Assembly (NCBI RefSeq): GCF_016107685.1
Contig: NZ_JABASY010000007.1
Span: 1-64,000, forward strand
Source of the DNA: Brevibacterium yomogidense
Lineage (GTDB): Bacteria; Actinomycetota; Actinomycetes; Actinomycetales; Brevibacteriaceae
Length of the DNA: 64,000 bases
Direction: 5' to 3'
The notes under the pieces are model-generated. The model did not search any database and was not told the DNA's origin. It saw only the letters and a program-made list of their open reading frames with translations. A program made the translations under genes and the position numbers. Positions 1 to 8,304 of the stretch are shown here, piece by piece. The first letter of the stretch is position 1; every line of letters starts with the position of its first letter.

Positions 1-591
1 CGACACGGGCGGATCCCCGGCACCTGGGTCTACACCCTCAATTACGAAGAGCCGGTAAAGACTTCGGCGCATCCCAAAGTTTCCACCCATAAGAATTGGG
101 ATTGCTAGATCTTCTTGCGGGCGCAACCGAGGCAAGTCTCGGGTAGGGCTTTCGATCAATGCGCGAAGTTCTTCGACGTTGTCTCCGAACGAAGAAGCGG
201 CGACGGGGATTGCGCTCCCGGAGAACGCGTCTGCTTGACTGAAAAGCGCAGTCGCATCCGACAACCACCAGGCAGAAACACAGTCGTCGGCGTCACAGAA
301 CACCAATAGTTCTGTGGAGGCTTGGCTCGCACCCACATTGCGAGCGTACGAGGCGCCAGCTTCCTGATGGGCATTGATGAGGCGTACCTCGGTGACGCCC
401 GCCGCTATGAGTGATGGCCGGTACTCAGCGACGATGTCCGCCAAACCGTCGGTGGAACGGTTGTCAACGATGAGTAGTTCGAAAGGCGGCGCGTTTTGCT
501 GAGTGGACAGCGAGCGCAATTGTACAGGTAGCATGTCGCGAGCCTGAAAGCACGGGATGATCACAGTGAGGCGAGGAGATGCGGTGTTCAT
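1..591 (-). CDS. Glycosyltransferase family 2 (partial, C-terminus outside window)
   Basis: Only the first 197 residues lie in the window; the reading frame runs open off the left edge. The protein starts with a GT-A nucleotide-binding strand (LTVIIPCFQ, residues 8-16), followed by VDNRSTDG (42-49), GASYARNVG (79-87) and the metal/nucleotide-sugar site FCDADD (98-103). These are typical of inverting GT2 enzymes acting at the cytoplasmic face on lipid-linked glycans. The ATG overlaps the stop of the upstream GT11 gene as ATGA, so the two are translationally coupled. Donor and acceptor cannot be told from sequence. It belongs to the lower-GC glycosyltransferase cluster at 1-4.3 kb. Confidence 0.8.
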   Translation of the reverse strand, partial: MNTASPRLTVIIPCFQARDMLPVQLRSLSTQQNAPPFELLIVDNRSTDGLADIVAEYRPSLIAAGVTEVRLINAHQEAGASYARNVGASQASTELLVFCDADDCVSAWWLSDATALFSQADAFSGSAIPVAASSFGDNVEELRALIESPTRDLPRLRPQEDLAIPILMGGNFGMRRSLYRLFVIEGVDPGAGDPPVS

Positions 592-1430
592 GGAGCGTCG
601 CGCTGCTCACGTGGAAGGCTTGTTCTTGACCACTCTGGATCGAACAGATCGGTGACGACCCCACTGCCTTTGAGCCGCTGGTGAAACGGCGGCGCCACTG
701 CCATATGGTCGGGTTGAAGAGCATTCGCGAAGAAGCTTCCCCAGTAGGAGAACGTCGAGTTTGCGAGGATGAGAGTTCGGGCGGCAGCAAGGGCTGCAAG
801 ATCATCGAACATATCCATGCGCCGAGGGACGAACTGCGTATCGCCGGGCAGCACATCAAGGAGATTCTCTCTGCACCAGTCAGGATCATCAGACACTATC
901 AATATCTGCTCGGTCCATCTTCCCAAATCTTTAAGTATACGGATGGCCTCGGAGACATGACTACGAACATCAATGCCAAACTCCGCTCTGAACTCAGGAA
1001 CGGAGTAGTAGTCGCCCCGGCGGACGTTCAGCACACAGGTCTGAGCGGTCACGAATTCGCGCGCAGACGCCACTCGTGACCCGAATGAAGGTGTCTGCTG
1101 GAGCAGCCATAGGCTGAAGGCGAGATTTTCCGCAGATGTGAAGCTCGTGCCGAAGTGATGCCGCGTCGCGAACGTACGCTGATCTAGCAGACCGATGTCG
1201 GCTCGCGGCACTGTGAGTTGCTTGAGGGCGGGGAATTCCTGGAGCCACCGGGCCATCTGGTCGGTTTCCAGAACAGACCGACGCATACCAAGGGCTCTTC
1301 CAGCGAACGCCCACTGCCAGTAGTAGAGAATGTTGCCGCCCCGTACGGCTTCTGGCGTGAATTGGACCTCTGGAGAGCCCGGCCGTGCGCGGATCAGGTC
1401 CAGCGCTCGGTTGAGGTTTATGCGAAACAT
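588..1430 (-). CDS. Glycosyltransferase family 11 (alpha-1,2-fucosyltransferase-like)
   Basis: A 280-residue protein, a normal length for bacterial GT11. The N-terminal half has RGGNILYYWQWAFAGRALG, which resembles the GGxGNxLFQY region of the family. The donor-binding motif reads NVRRGDYYSVPEF (about residues 137-149), and the C-terminal motifs are VSDDPDWCREN and ANSTFSYWGSFF. In the family, motif I is normally H-x-R-R-x-D; here the first position is Asn. The expected reaction is transfer of fucose or a related 6-deoxyhexose to a galactose-type acceptor in a surface polysaccharide, but the His replacement makes the donor uncertain. Its start overlaps the upstream GT2 stop as TGATG and its stop overlaps the downstream GT2 start as ATGA. 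Confidence 0.75.
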   Translation of the reverse strand: MFRINLNRALDLIRARPGSPEVQFTPEAVRGGNILYYWQWAFAGRALGMRRSVLETDQMARWLQEFPALKQLTVPRADIGLLDQRTFATRHHFGTSFTSAENLAFSLWLLQQTPSFGSRVASAREFVTAQTCVLNVRRGDYYSVPEFRAEFGIDVRSHVSEAIRILKDLGRWTEQILIVSDDPDWCRENLLDVLPGDTQFVPRRMDMFDDLAALAAARTLILANSTFSYWGSFFANALQPDHMAVAPPFHQRLKGSGVVTDLFDPEWSRTSLPREQRDAP

Positions 1431-2395
1431 CAGTGAGACCTCGATGCACTAGGTCGCGAAAACAATCGGCGGCCGATATTCAGCACCCACCTGGCCAGAT
1501 GTGCGGAACTAGCGAGACGGCTCGAGGCTCCCGATCGAGCGTTCCAGAGGAGGGCCAGCGACTTTCGGGCGGGCATCGATGATGCTGAGGCACGCTTCGC
1601 CAGTTCCCAGCGCTTTGACGCGGCAGATGTTCGGAGTGGAGGAGCGGCATCGCTGTAATGTCGCAAAGCCGCATCCAGAGCGATCAGGAATGCCGGGTTT
1701 GTGGAGGAGAACCCAGTCGATCCAAGTGACGTTGCAAGACGACGGACACCCACAAGCGGTTCTTCTGTCCAAACGAACTGGTGGTGCTTGGAAAGCCGCA
1801 CAAGGAGCTCAAAGTCCTCATAGAAGAGATCTTCCCTGTAGCCTCCCGCGTCCTGGAGTAGCGCTGTTCTCAGAAAGAGGGAGGCTGCTGGCATCCAGTT
1901 CGTATGAAGCAGCGCTGCGAAGGGGGCCGCTCGTGAATCTACGGAATCCGGCCATGGAAACTCCAGTTGAGACGTCTCGTGTAGAATGTTCGATTCTTCG
2001 TCGATGACCAATGCGTCGCTATATGCAAGGGCGGCGTCAGGAGCGGAGTCCATGAGAGTGAAGTGTTTCTCGATCCTCTCGGGTAGCATTATGTCGTCTG
2101 CTGAAATGTAAGTCACGTAGGTGCTGGCTACTGTAGCAAGGTGCTTATTTAGTGTGCGGTTGAGGCCAATGTTCACGGCATTTGTGTGAAGTTCTCCGAA
2201 CCCACGGTGTTCCGTGAGGTATGCGGAGACGACAGCCGAAGTGTTGTCAGGTGAAGCATCGTCCGCAATGATGACCCGGTCAGGCTTGACCGTTTGGAGA
2301 CGAATGCTTTCGAGGCATTCGACGACGTAGTCTGCGTGTCGGTATGCAACCACCAAGACCGTGACGTCAGAGGGTCGGAGATGTGCATCGCTCAT
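1430..2395 (-). CDS. Glycosyltransferase family 2
   Basis: A 321-residue GT2 enzyme. The GT-A core is clear: VTVLVVAYRHADYVVECLES at the N-terminus, VIIADDASPDNT, then YISADDIMLPERI, whose ADD serves as the DXD motif. A YEDFELLVRLSK segment (around residue 195) matches the acceptor-side acidic region (the ED motif). No membrane helix is evident, so it probably works on the cytoplasmic side on a lipid-linked acceptor. A GA-rich GAAAGAAG stretch about a dozen bases upstream of the ATG may be the ribosome-binding site. It is the first gene of the coupled GT2-GT11-GT2 run downstream of the ABC flippase gene, with a 76-bp gap between them. Confidence 0.8.
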   Translation of the reverse strand: MSDAHLRPSDVTVLVVAYRHADYVVECLESIRLQTVKPDRVIIADDASPDNTSAVVSAYLTEHRGFGELHTNAVNIGLNRTLNKHLATVASTYVTYISADDIMLPERIEKHFTLMDSAPDAALAYSDALVIDEESNILHETSQLEFPWPDSVDSRAAPFAALLHTNWMPAASLFLRTALLQDAGGYREDLFYEDFELLVRLSKHHQFVWTEEPLVGVRRLATSLGSTGFSSTNPAFLIALDAALRHYSDAAPPLRTSAASKRWELAKRASASSMPARKSLALLWNARSGASSRLASSAHLARWVLNIGRRLFSRPSASRSH

Positions 2396-2471
2396 TGCAG
2401 TGACTTCTTTCGGTGTTTATCGGCGGAACGAGCTTAAGTGCGTCTAGTTATCGATACTAACCCAGGGGCAT

Positions 2472-4280
2472 TTAAGTCAGGCGGCCGAGCTCTACCAATT
2501 CGGCGAACTCAGCGTTCGCCGCTGTGACTTCTTCGAATGTGCCCTGTGCTGCGATGCTGCCACTGCTCATATAGATGACGTTGTCAACGTTCCGGATAGT
2601 CGAGAGCCGGTGAGCGACGATGATGATCGTGAGCGCTCCAGAGAGCGCCTCGATCGTCTTCGTGATTTGATGCTCGGTCTTGTTGTCGAGTGCGGACGTC
2701 GCCTCGTCGAGGATGAGCACTTTCGGTTGGCGGTATAGAGCGCGTGCGATTCCCAGTCTTTGCTTCTGACCACCAGAGACCCTCACCCCTCGTTCGCCGA
2801 TCTGGGTGTCGATGCCCTGTGGGAGCTCATCGATGAGATCGTTGAGCTGCGCGTCTGAAATCGCGCGGTGCAGTCGCTCGATGTCAACTTCCTCGTCTGG
2901 CACGCCAAACGTGACGTTCCTCGCGACAGTGTTGTTGAGAAGGTACACGTCTTGAGAGACAACGCCGATGGACCGCATCCATTCATCCTGCGCCGAGTGA
3001 ATGTTCGCCCCATTTGCTGAAATGACTCCCTCGCGCGGCGTGAAGAGGCCAAGAACTAGATCTAAGAGTGTGCTTTTTCCCGCACCGCTTGATCCGGCGA
3101 TTGCCACAGAGCTCCCATACGGAACTGTGAAGGAGATGTTGCGTACTTGCCACTCTTCAGAGTCAGGATACCGGTAACCCACGTTTTCCAGAGTGATGTC
3201 TCCAGACATGCCGGAGCCGTCATCAGTAGGGGTCGCATGTGTGATTGCGTCCTGTGTGGGGAGTGTCTGGAGAGCCTGTTCGAGGACGTCGACGCTTACA
3301 CTTGCGGATTTGATCTGTACGAAGGTGAACGCAAGACGATTGAGTGTCGGGGTGATACGGCCGGCGGCAGCCGCGAAGACGCCGAGTACTGCTACTGTCT
3401 GCGCGGGGTTCCCGAAAGCGGTGACGACGGCTGCAATGGAACCGATCCCCAGGATGAGTGAGATCTCTAGAGCGTACTTGGGGAGCTCTGTGATGACGGC
3501 CAAGTTGCGACCTGCTCGTGCAGACTCCATCCGAGCTTCGCGGTATCGGGTGAGGAACGCGCCGCGGCTACCTGTGAGTCGGACTTCGCGGAATCCTTCT
3601 ATGAGGGGAAGGAGCGATGACCAGGCGACGAGATTTTGATCGGACAGCTGAATGCCAGTCCTGCGTGCGCGATCGCGTGTGAACAGTTGGACCCCCACAA
3701 TGCAGCTGCCGAACACGATGGCAGCGGTGAGCATGCCAACAGGGGAGACGACCGACAGGACGACGACTGTCAGCACAATCGTCAGCCCGTCGACGGACAG
3801 CGTCAGATATCCGCCAAGGACTCCATTGAAGACTTGGCCGAGTGAGAAGTTGATCTGTCTTTGGACGTCAGCATTGTCACGTGCGCGGTGCACGTCGTAT
3901 GGAGACGCTGAGTAGAGTTCGAGTAAACCCACAGCAGCAAGTCCTTCGAGCCGATTCTGGCGTCCCAACTGCCACCATCTGACAGCCAGTGCAATCACGC
4001 TCTTGAGAATGAAGACTGCTCCTACCGCGACGGCCAGAGCGACGATCATCGTGCCTGTGCTCCGCAGCCCGATTGCTTGGAGAGCCGAGAAGACTCGTTC
4101 GCTGCCTGGAGCGCTAGTAGCCACGAGCATGAGGGGGAGCGTCATCGCGACCCCGACCATGTCCATCATGGCTATGAGAAAGGAGCCCAAAGCAGCCCAA
4201 GCCAGCCATCCCTTACTTTCGTGTGGGATGAGCCTGTCGTGGATGGTGAACACTCGTCTGAGCACGCCTGCTTCTTTCAT
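2472..4280 (-). CDS. PglK-like ABC transporter (lipid-linked glycan flippase), fused TMD-NBD
   Basis: A half-transporter of about 602 residues: six hydrophobic segments in the first 330 residues, then an ATPase domain with Walker A GSSGAGKSTLLDL (near residue 395), signature VSGGQKQRLGIARAL (near 497), Walker B VLILDEATSALD and the H-loop VAHRLSTIR. Length, motif spacing and location beside glycosyltransferases match PglK-type ATP-driven flippases; a peptide or drug exporter is the alternative. The frame stays open to 4406, but that would run through a 50-bp palindrome. I chose the ATG at 4280 because the protein then starts with a normal amphipathic lead into the first helix. No convincing Shine-Dalgarno supports either start. 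Confidence 0.8.
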   Translation of the reverse strand: MKEAGVLRRVFTIHDRLIPHESKGWLAWAALGSFLIAMMDMVGVAMTLPLMLVATSAPGSERVFSALQAIGLRSTGTMIVALAVAVGAVFILKSVIALAVRWWQLGRQNRLEGLAAVGLLELYSASPYDVHRARDNADVQRQINFSLGQVFNGVLGGYLTLSVDGLTIVLTVVVLSVVSPVGMLTAAIVFGSCIVGVQLFTRDRARRTGIQLSDQNLVAWSSLLPLIEGFREVRLTGSRGAFLTRYREARMESARAGRNLAVITELPKYALEISLILGIGSIAAVVTAFGNPAQTVAVLGVFAAAAGRITPTLNRLAFTFVQIKSASVSVDVLEQALQTLPTQDAITHATPTDDGSGMSGDITLENVGYRYPDSEEWQVRNISFTVPYGSSVAIAGSSGAGKSTLLDLVLGLFTPREGVISANGANIHSAQDEWMRSIGVVSQDVYLLNNTVARNVTFGVPDEEVDIERLHRAISDAQLNDLIDELPQGIDTQIGERGVRVSGGQKQRLGIARALYRQPKVLILDEATSALDNKTEHQITKTIEALSGALTIIIVAHRLSTIRNVDNVIYMSSGSIAAQGTFEEVTAANAEFAELVELGRLT

Positions 4281-4336
4281 GTGGACAACATGCGCGAAAG
4301 TTCTTCTGGAATCCGAACAGTGCTGACCCATCGTAG

Positions 4337-4386
4337 CGGAGCGCGGCAGGTGCAGTACTCGCGAGTACTGCACCTGCCGCGCTCCG
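4337..4386. terminator. Perfect 50-bp palindrome, probable terminator of the acyl-CoA dehydrogenase pair
   Basis: Two 25-base arms are perfect reverse complements with no spacer (the centre lies between 4361 and 4362). The left arm starts cggagcgcggcaggtgc and the right arm ends gcacctgccgcgctccg. The site lies 50 bp after the stop of the minus-strand pimD-like gene and just before the flippase start. It would form a very stable hairpin without a clear U-tract, as many actinobacterial terminators do. A regulatory dyad is also possible. Confidence 0.65.
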
Positions 4387-4435
4387 GCGAAAACATTTCT
4401 GCGCACGAAACAGTTGCGGTGTGCGCAGCTCTAGG

Positions 4436-5596
4436 TCAGCCCAGTTCAGCCGCCTGCGGCTCGATCAGTCCGCCCAGCGACGCGAGTTCCTGCGAGACCG
4501 TGTCCGCATCGTCGAACGTGCGCGGGATGACGGTGAGGCGCTTCGCATAGTGTCCGATGGGGTATTCCATCGTCATGCCGATGCCACCGTGCATCTGGAT
4601 CGATTCCTGGCTGATCTCACGCGATGCGTCATCGATGATGAGCTTCGCTGCGAGCACGTCACGGTGACGCGACTTGGAGTCGCCCTCTCCGTCTGCAGCA
4701 CTCTGTTCCCCCGTGACTGCGAGCTTCGCGTACAGAGCCATGGACTTCGCTCCTTCGAGCGTTGCGTAGGCCTCTGCGGCGCGGTGCTGTAGCACCTGGT
4801 TCGCGCCGATCGGTGCGCCGAACTGCTCACGCGTCTTGAGGTACTCCGCCGTCATGGTGAGAGAAGCTTCCATCGCCCCCACCGCTTCGGCCGCCAGCGC
4901 CGCGTTCGCGGTGTCGACGACGCGCTCGATCGTGGCGGACGCGTCGCCGGTGCCCAGGCGTGTCGCCGGCGTATCGGCGAACGTGACGGAGCCGGTACGG
5001 ATTCCGTCGGCCTGCACGCGCCCGTCGACTGCCACGCCCTGCGCAGACGCGTCGACGAGGAAGAGGCCCACGCCGCCGTCCGCAGCGGCGGACACGATGA
5101 ACGTGTGAGCGTCGGCTGCTCCCAGCACAGCGGATTTCTCACCGGTGATCGTGTAGCCGTCTGCAGCTTCGGTCGCTGTCGTGGCGGGCGCAGTGAGGTC
5201 GTAGCGTCCGGTGGGCTCATAAGCTGCGAAGGCGAGGAGCATCTCACCTGTGATGACGGCCGGCAGGATGTCCTGCTTCTGCTGGGCGGTTCCCGCAGCG
5301 TCCACTAGGCCTCCGCCCAGGACCACCGTCGAGAGGTAGGGCTCGAGCACGAGTGCGCGTCCGAACTCCTCCATGACGACTGCGACTTCTCCGAAGCCCA
5401 TGTCTGCGCCGTCGTACTCTTCGCTGAAGGGCAGGCCCAGAAGGCCCAGTTCCGCGAAGGTCTCCCACTTCTCCTGGCTCCAGCCCTTGTCCGAGCGGAG
5501 GATCTCTTCACGCGCCGCCGCGTCGTACTCCGTGCGCAGCAGTCGCGCCACGGTCGACTTCAGTTCGCGCTGCTCATCTGTGAGTTCAAGGTCCAT
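4436..5596 (-). CDS. Acyl-CoA dehydrogenase, PimD-like subunit
   Basis: A 386-residue acyl-CoA dehydrogenase fold: helical N-terminal domain (MDLELTDEQRELKSTVARLL), central beta domain around residues 120-230 and a helical C-terminal domain. It resembles the small subunit of pimeloyl-CoA dehydrogenase. The segment GIGMTMEYPIGHYAKR (about 345-360) contains the Glu of the family's TxEYP catalytic-base motif. It lacks the C-terminal GGxxEIxR-type FAD-contact motif, which is present in the neighbouring subunit. The two genes lie 31 bp apart and are probably co-transcribed. The expected role is alpha,beta-dehydrogenation of a dicarboxylyl-, branched- or side-chain-type acyl-CoA, passing electrons to ETF. 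The substrate is not deducible. Confidence 0.85.
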   Translation of the reverse strand: MDLELTDEQRELKSTVARLLRTEYDAAAREEILRSDKGWSQEKWETFAELGLLGLPFSEEYDGADMGFGEVAVVMEEFGRALVLEPYLSTVVLGGGLVDAAGTAQQKQDILPAVITGEMLLAFAAYEPTGRYDLTAPATTATEAADGYTITGEKSAVLGAADAHTFIVSAAADGGVGLFLVDASAQGVAVDGRVQADGIRTGSVTFADTPATRLGTGDASATIERVVDTANAALAAEAVGAMEASLTMTAEYLKTREQFGAPIGANQVLQHRAAEAYATLEGAKSMALYAKLAVTGEQSAADGEGDSKSRHRDVLAAKLIIDDASREISQESIQMHGGIGMTMEYPIGHYAKRLTVIPRTFDDADTVSQELASLGGLIEPQAAELG

Positions 5597-5627
5597 CTGT
5601 GTCTCCTAGTTCGATGAAGTCGATGTG

Positions 5628-6821
5628 TCAGAGGCCCAGAATGGCCTTGCTGATGATGCCGCGCTGGACCTCGGAGGAGCCTCCGTAGATGGTCACCTTG
5701 CGGTAGTTGAAGTAGTCGCGGATCGCGTCGACGGATGCCGTCGGGAGATCGGAGAACCCGTCGGCCGTCGTGGCGGTGTCGATGAAGTCGAGTCCCTGGG
5801 GCCCCAGCACGTCGACGAGGAGTTCCGTGATGTCCTGCTGCAGCTGCGAGCCGCGCAGCTTGAGGACCGAGGACCGCGGGTCCGGCTGGTCGTTGCCGGA
5901 CACCTGGGTCGACAGGATCCGCAGCTGTGTGAACTCGAGCGCCGTGAGCTGTGCTTCCAGCTTGGTGAGGCGGGCGGAGAACATCGGGTCGTCCAGCAGT
6001 GTGCCGCGTGCGGTCTTCGTCATCGCGGCGTACGCCTTGGCGCGTGCGAGGTTGACCTTCGACATGCCGATCCGCGCGATGCCGGTGCGTTCATTGCCCA
6101 GCAGGAACTTCGCGTACGTCCATCCCTTGTTCTCTTCGCCGACGAGGTTCTCGACGGGGACCTCGACATTGTCGAAGAACACTTCGTTGACCTCGACGCT
6201 GCCGTCGATCAGTTCGATCGGTCGGACAGTGACGCCCGGGGTCGTCATGTCGATGAGCAGGAACGAGATGCCTGCCTGCTTCTTCACGTTGGGATCCGTG
6301 CGGACGAGCATGAAGATCCAGTCGCCGTACTGGCCGAGGGTGGTCCAGGTCTTCTGGCCATTGACGACGTAGACGTCGCCCTTGCGGACGGCGGAGGTCT
6401 TGAGCGAAGCGAGGTCGGAGCCCGCGTTCGGCTCGGAGAAGCCCTGCGCCCACCAGATGTCGAGGTTCGCCGTGGCGGGGAGGAAGCGCTCCTTGATCTC
6501 CTGACTGCCGAACGTCGCGATGACGGGGCCCACCATCGACGCGTTGAACGCGAGCGGCTGCGGCACGCAGGCCAGCTGCATCTCCTCGAGCCAGATGTGG
6601 CGCTGGACCGGAGTCCAGTCCTGACCGCCCCACTCCACCGGCCAGTTGGGGACCGCGTAACCGTGCTTGTTGAGTATGCGCTGAGCCGTGACGATGTCGT
6701 CCTTGCTCAGTTCCTGTCCCGTGGCGACCCGGTAGCGGATCTCCTCGGGCACCTCGGTGCGGTAGAAGGTGCGCATGTGCTGGGCGAACTCGCGCTCTTC
6801 CTGGTTCAGCAGCTGATCCAT
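5628..6821 (-). CDS. Acyl-CoA dehydrogenase, PimC-like subunit
   Basis: A 397-residue subunit resembling the large subunit of pimeloyl-CoA dehydrogenase. It has the central motif WWAQGFSEPNAGSDLASLKT, with the FAD/substrate-contacting E-P-x-A-G-S-D, then GQKTWTT, and ends with IYGGSSEVQRGIISKAILGL, the C-terminal FAD-contact motif. No Glu is found at the place of the usual catalytic base, which the adjacent PimD-like protein provides. I set the start at the ATG (6821) because an AGGAG lies five bases upstream; a GTG two codons earlier would overlap that ribosome-binding site. The leader carries a 6-bp inverted repeat (atcgtc..gacgat, 6871-6884) that could be an operator. Confidence 0.85.
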   Translation of the reverse strand: MDQLLNQEEREFAQHMRTFYRTEVPEEIRYRVATGQELSKDDIVTAQRILNKHGYAVPNWPVEWGGQDWTPVQRHIWLEEMQLACVPQPLAFNASMVGPVIATFGSQEIKERFLPATANLDIWWAQGFSEPNAGSDLASLKTSAVRKGDVYVVNGQKTWTTLGQYGDWIFMLVRTDPNVKKQAGISFLLIDMTTPGVTVRPIELIDGSVEVNEVFFDNVEVPVENLVGEENKGWTYAKFLLGNERTGIARIGMSKVNLARAKAYAAMTKTARGTLLDDPMFSARLTKLEAQLTALEFTQLRILSTQVSGNDQPDPRSSVLKLRGSQLQQDITELLVDVLGPQGLDFIDTATTADGFSDLPTASVDAIRDYFNYRKVTIYGGSSEVQRGIISKAILGL

Positions 6822-6892
6822 AAACACTCCTGTGTGGGAATCGGGGCTGTCCGGCGCATGCCGGATGCCGATCGTCGGGACGATTCTAGCAA

Positions 6893-8236
6893 TTAATTGG
6901 TCGATCGTTCAGGGGCGCGTTCCGCTGACTGTGCGCGCGTGAGCGACCAGAAGAGCAGCAGCCCCGTCAACAGCACCAATGCGATCCCCAGCGCGCCGGC
7001 ACGCTGGTAGCCGAGGAGGGCGATGAACGAGGCGAACATGACGGGCCCCAGGAAGCTCACGGCCCGGCCCGTGGTGGCGTAGAGACCGAAGTTCTCTCCG
7101 GCTTCCTCCGGGGGAGTGATGCGCGCGAGGTATGTGCGGGACGACGACTGGACGGGCCCCACGAAGAGGCACATGAAGACCGCTGAGCCCCAGAACACGG
7201 CAGGCGAATCGGAGATCGTGATGGGGATGGACGCGGCGACCAGACAGATGAGTCCGACGATGATGACCGCGGCGGATCCGAGCTTGTCGTCGACCCAGCC
7301 AGCCGCGATCGCCCCGATTCCCGCGGAGATGTTGGCGACGACGCCCAGCATGATGACTTCCGACGGGGTGAGTCCGTAGGAGCCAGCGGCAAGCACGCCG
7401 GCGAAGGCGAAGATCGCGGCGAGACCGTCCCGGAAGATGGCGGAGGAGATGAGGAAGCGGAGGGTGAGGCGGTCCTCCCGCCACAGTCGGGCGATCCGAA
7501 GGATGAGGTGGCGGTAATCGGCGAGGAAGAGTGTGATGCTGCCGATCAGCCCTGACCGCGTGCGAGCGGCTGCCTGTGCGGTGTCCTCGTGGCCGGTGGG
7601 CACCGGTGACCGTGGTGCGAGGAACAGGACGGGGAGTGCGAAAAGTGCAAACCATGCTGCGGCGACGACCGCGACGATCCGGTAGCGGAGTCCGTCCTCG
7701 TCGACGGCGCCGAACAGTCCAACATCGGGGGAGATGACGGTGACGAGGAGGAGGACCAGGAGAACCAGCCCACCCAGGTACCCCATGCCCCATCCAATGC
7801 CGGAGACCCGGCCCACATTGGTTGGGGTGGAGATGGACAGGAGGATGCTGTTGTACGACACCTCCGCGAACTCGAAGAACACGTTGCCCAGTGCCAGGAG
7901 GACCAGGCCCAGCCACAGATGCTCGGGGGAGTCCTTCACGAAGAACATGGCGGCCATGCACGCCACGACGACGAAGGTGTGGAAGCCCAGCCAGAAGCGG
8001 TGGCGGCCACCCGCGTCAGCCCGGGTGCCCGCTGCAGGCGCGACCAGTGCGATGACGAGGCCGGCGGCAGCTGTGGCCCACCCCAGTGCCTGCGATCCCG
8101 CTTCTTCTGTCGCTGCGACTCCGGTCGTCAGGTAGGGGGCGAAAACGAACGTGACGACGACCGCGTTGAAGGACGCGGAACCCCAGTCCCAGACCGCCCA
8201 CGCGGCGACGGTGCGACGGCTCACAATGTTCGACAT
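6893..8236 (-). CDS. MFS transporter, UMF1 (Atg22-like) family
   Basis: A 447-residue polytopic membrane protein with about 12 hydrophobic segments. The N-terminus VAAWAVWDWGSASFNAVVVT matches the W-x-x-x-D-W-A/G-x-S signature of UMF1/Atg22-like proteins, followed by TFVFAPYLT. A longer hydrophilic loop in the middle (RSPVPTGHEDTAQAAARTR) separates the two six-helix halves. Family members are thought to export metabolites such as amino acids, but few bacterial ones have been characterised, so the substrate is unknown. Its stop lies 71 bp from the start of the acyl-CoA dehydrogenase pair on the same strand. It is divergent from the BCCT gene, with a 68-bp shared promoter region. Confidence 0.75.
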   Translation of the reverse strand: MSNIVSRRTVAAWAVWDWGSASFNAVVVTFVFAPYLTTGVAATEEAGSQALGWATAAAGLVIALVAPAAGTRADAGGRHRFWLGFHTFVVVACMAAMFFVKDSPEHLWLGLVLLALGNVFFEFAEVSYNSILLSISTPTNVGRVSGIGWGMGYLGGLVLLVLLLVTVISPDVGLFGAVDEDGLRYRIVAVVAAAWFALFALPVLFLAPRSPVPTGHEDTAQAAARTRSGLIGSITLFLADYRHLILRIARLWREDRLTLRFLISSAIFRDGLAAIFAFAGVLAAGSYGLTPSEVIMLGVVANISAGIGAIAAGWVDDKLGSAAVIIVGLICLVAASIPITISDSPAVFWGSAVFMCLFVGPVQSSSRTYLARITPPEEAGENFGLYATTGRAVSFLGPVMFASFIALLGYQRAGALGIALVLLTGLLLFWSLTRAQSAERAPERSTN

Positions 8237-8304
8237 GGCCCCAGCGTAAGCGGGCTCCTCTCGTTACACTCGCCGTGGCCATGTGAAACCGACAGGACGG
8301 ATTG

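Noticed and set aside
4281-4406. The longer N-terminus of the ABC flippase, starting at 4406
   Set aside because: The extra 42 residues would be encoded across the perfect palindrome and do not resemble the family's N-terminus.
5625-6896. A 423-codon open frame on the plus strand opposite the PimC-like gene
   Set aside because: It mirrors the real gene on the other strand and has the Arg/Asp/Val-rich, domain-free composition typical of antisense frames in high-GC DNA.
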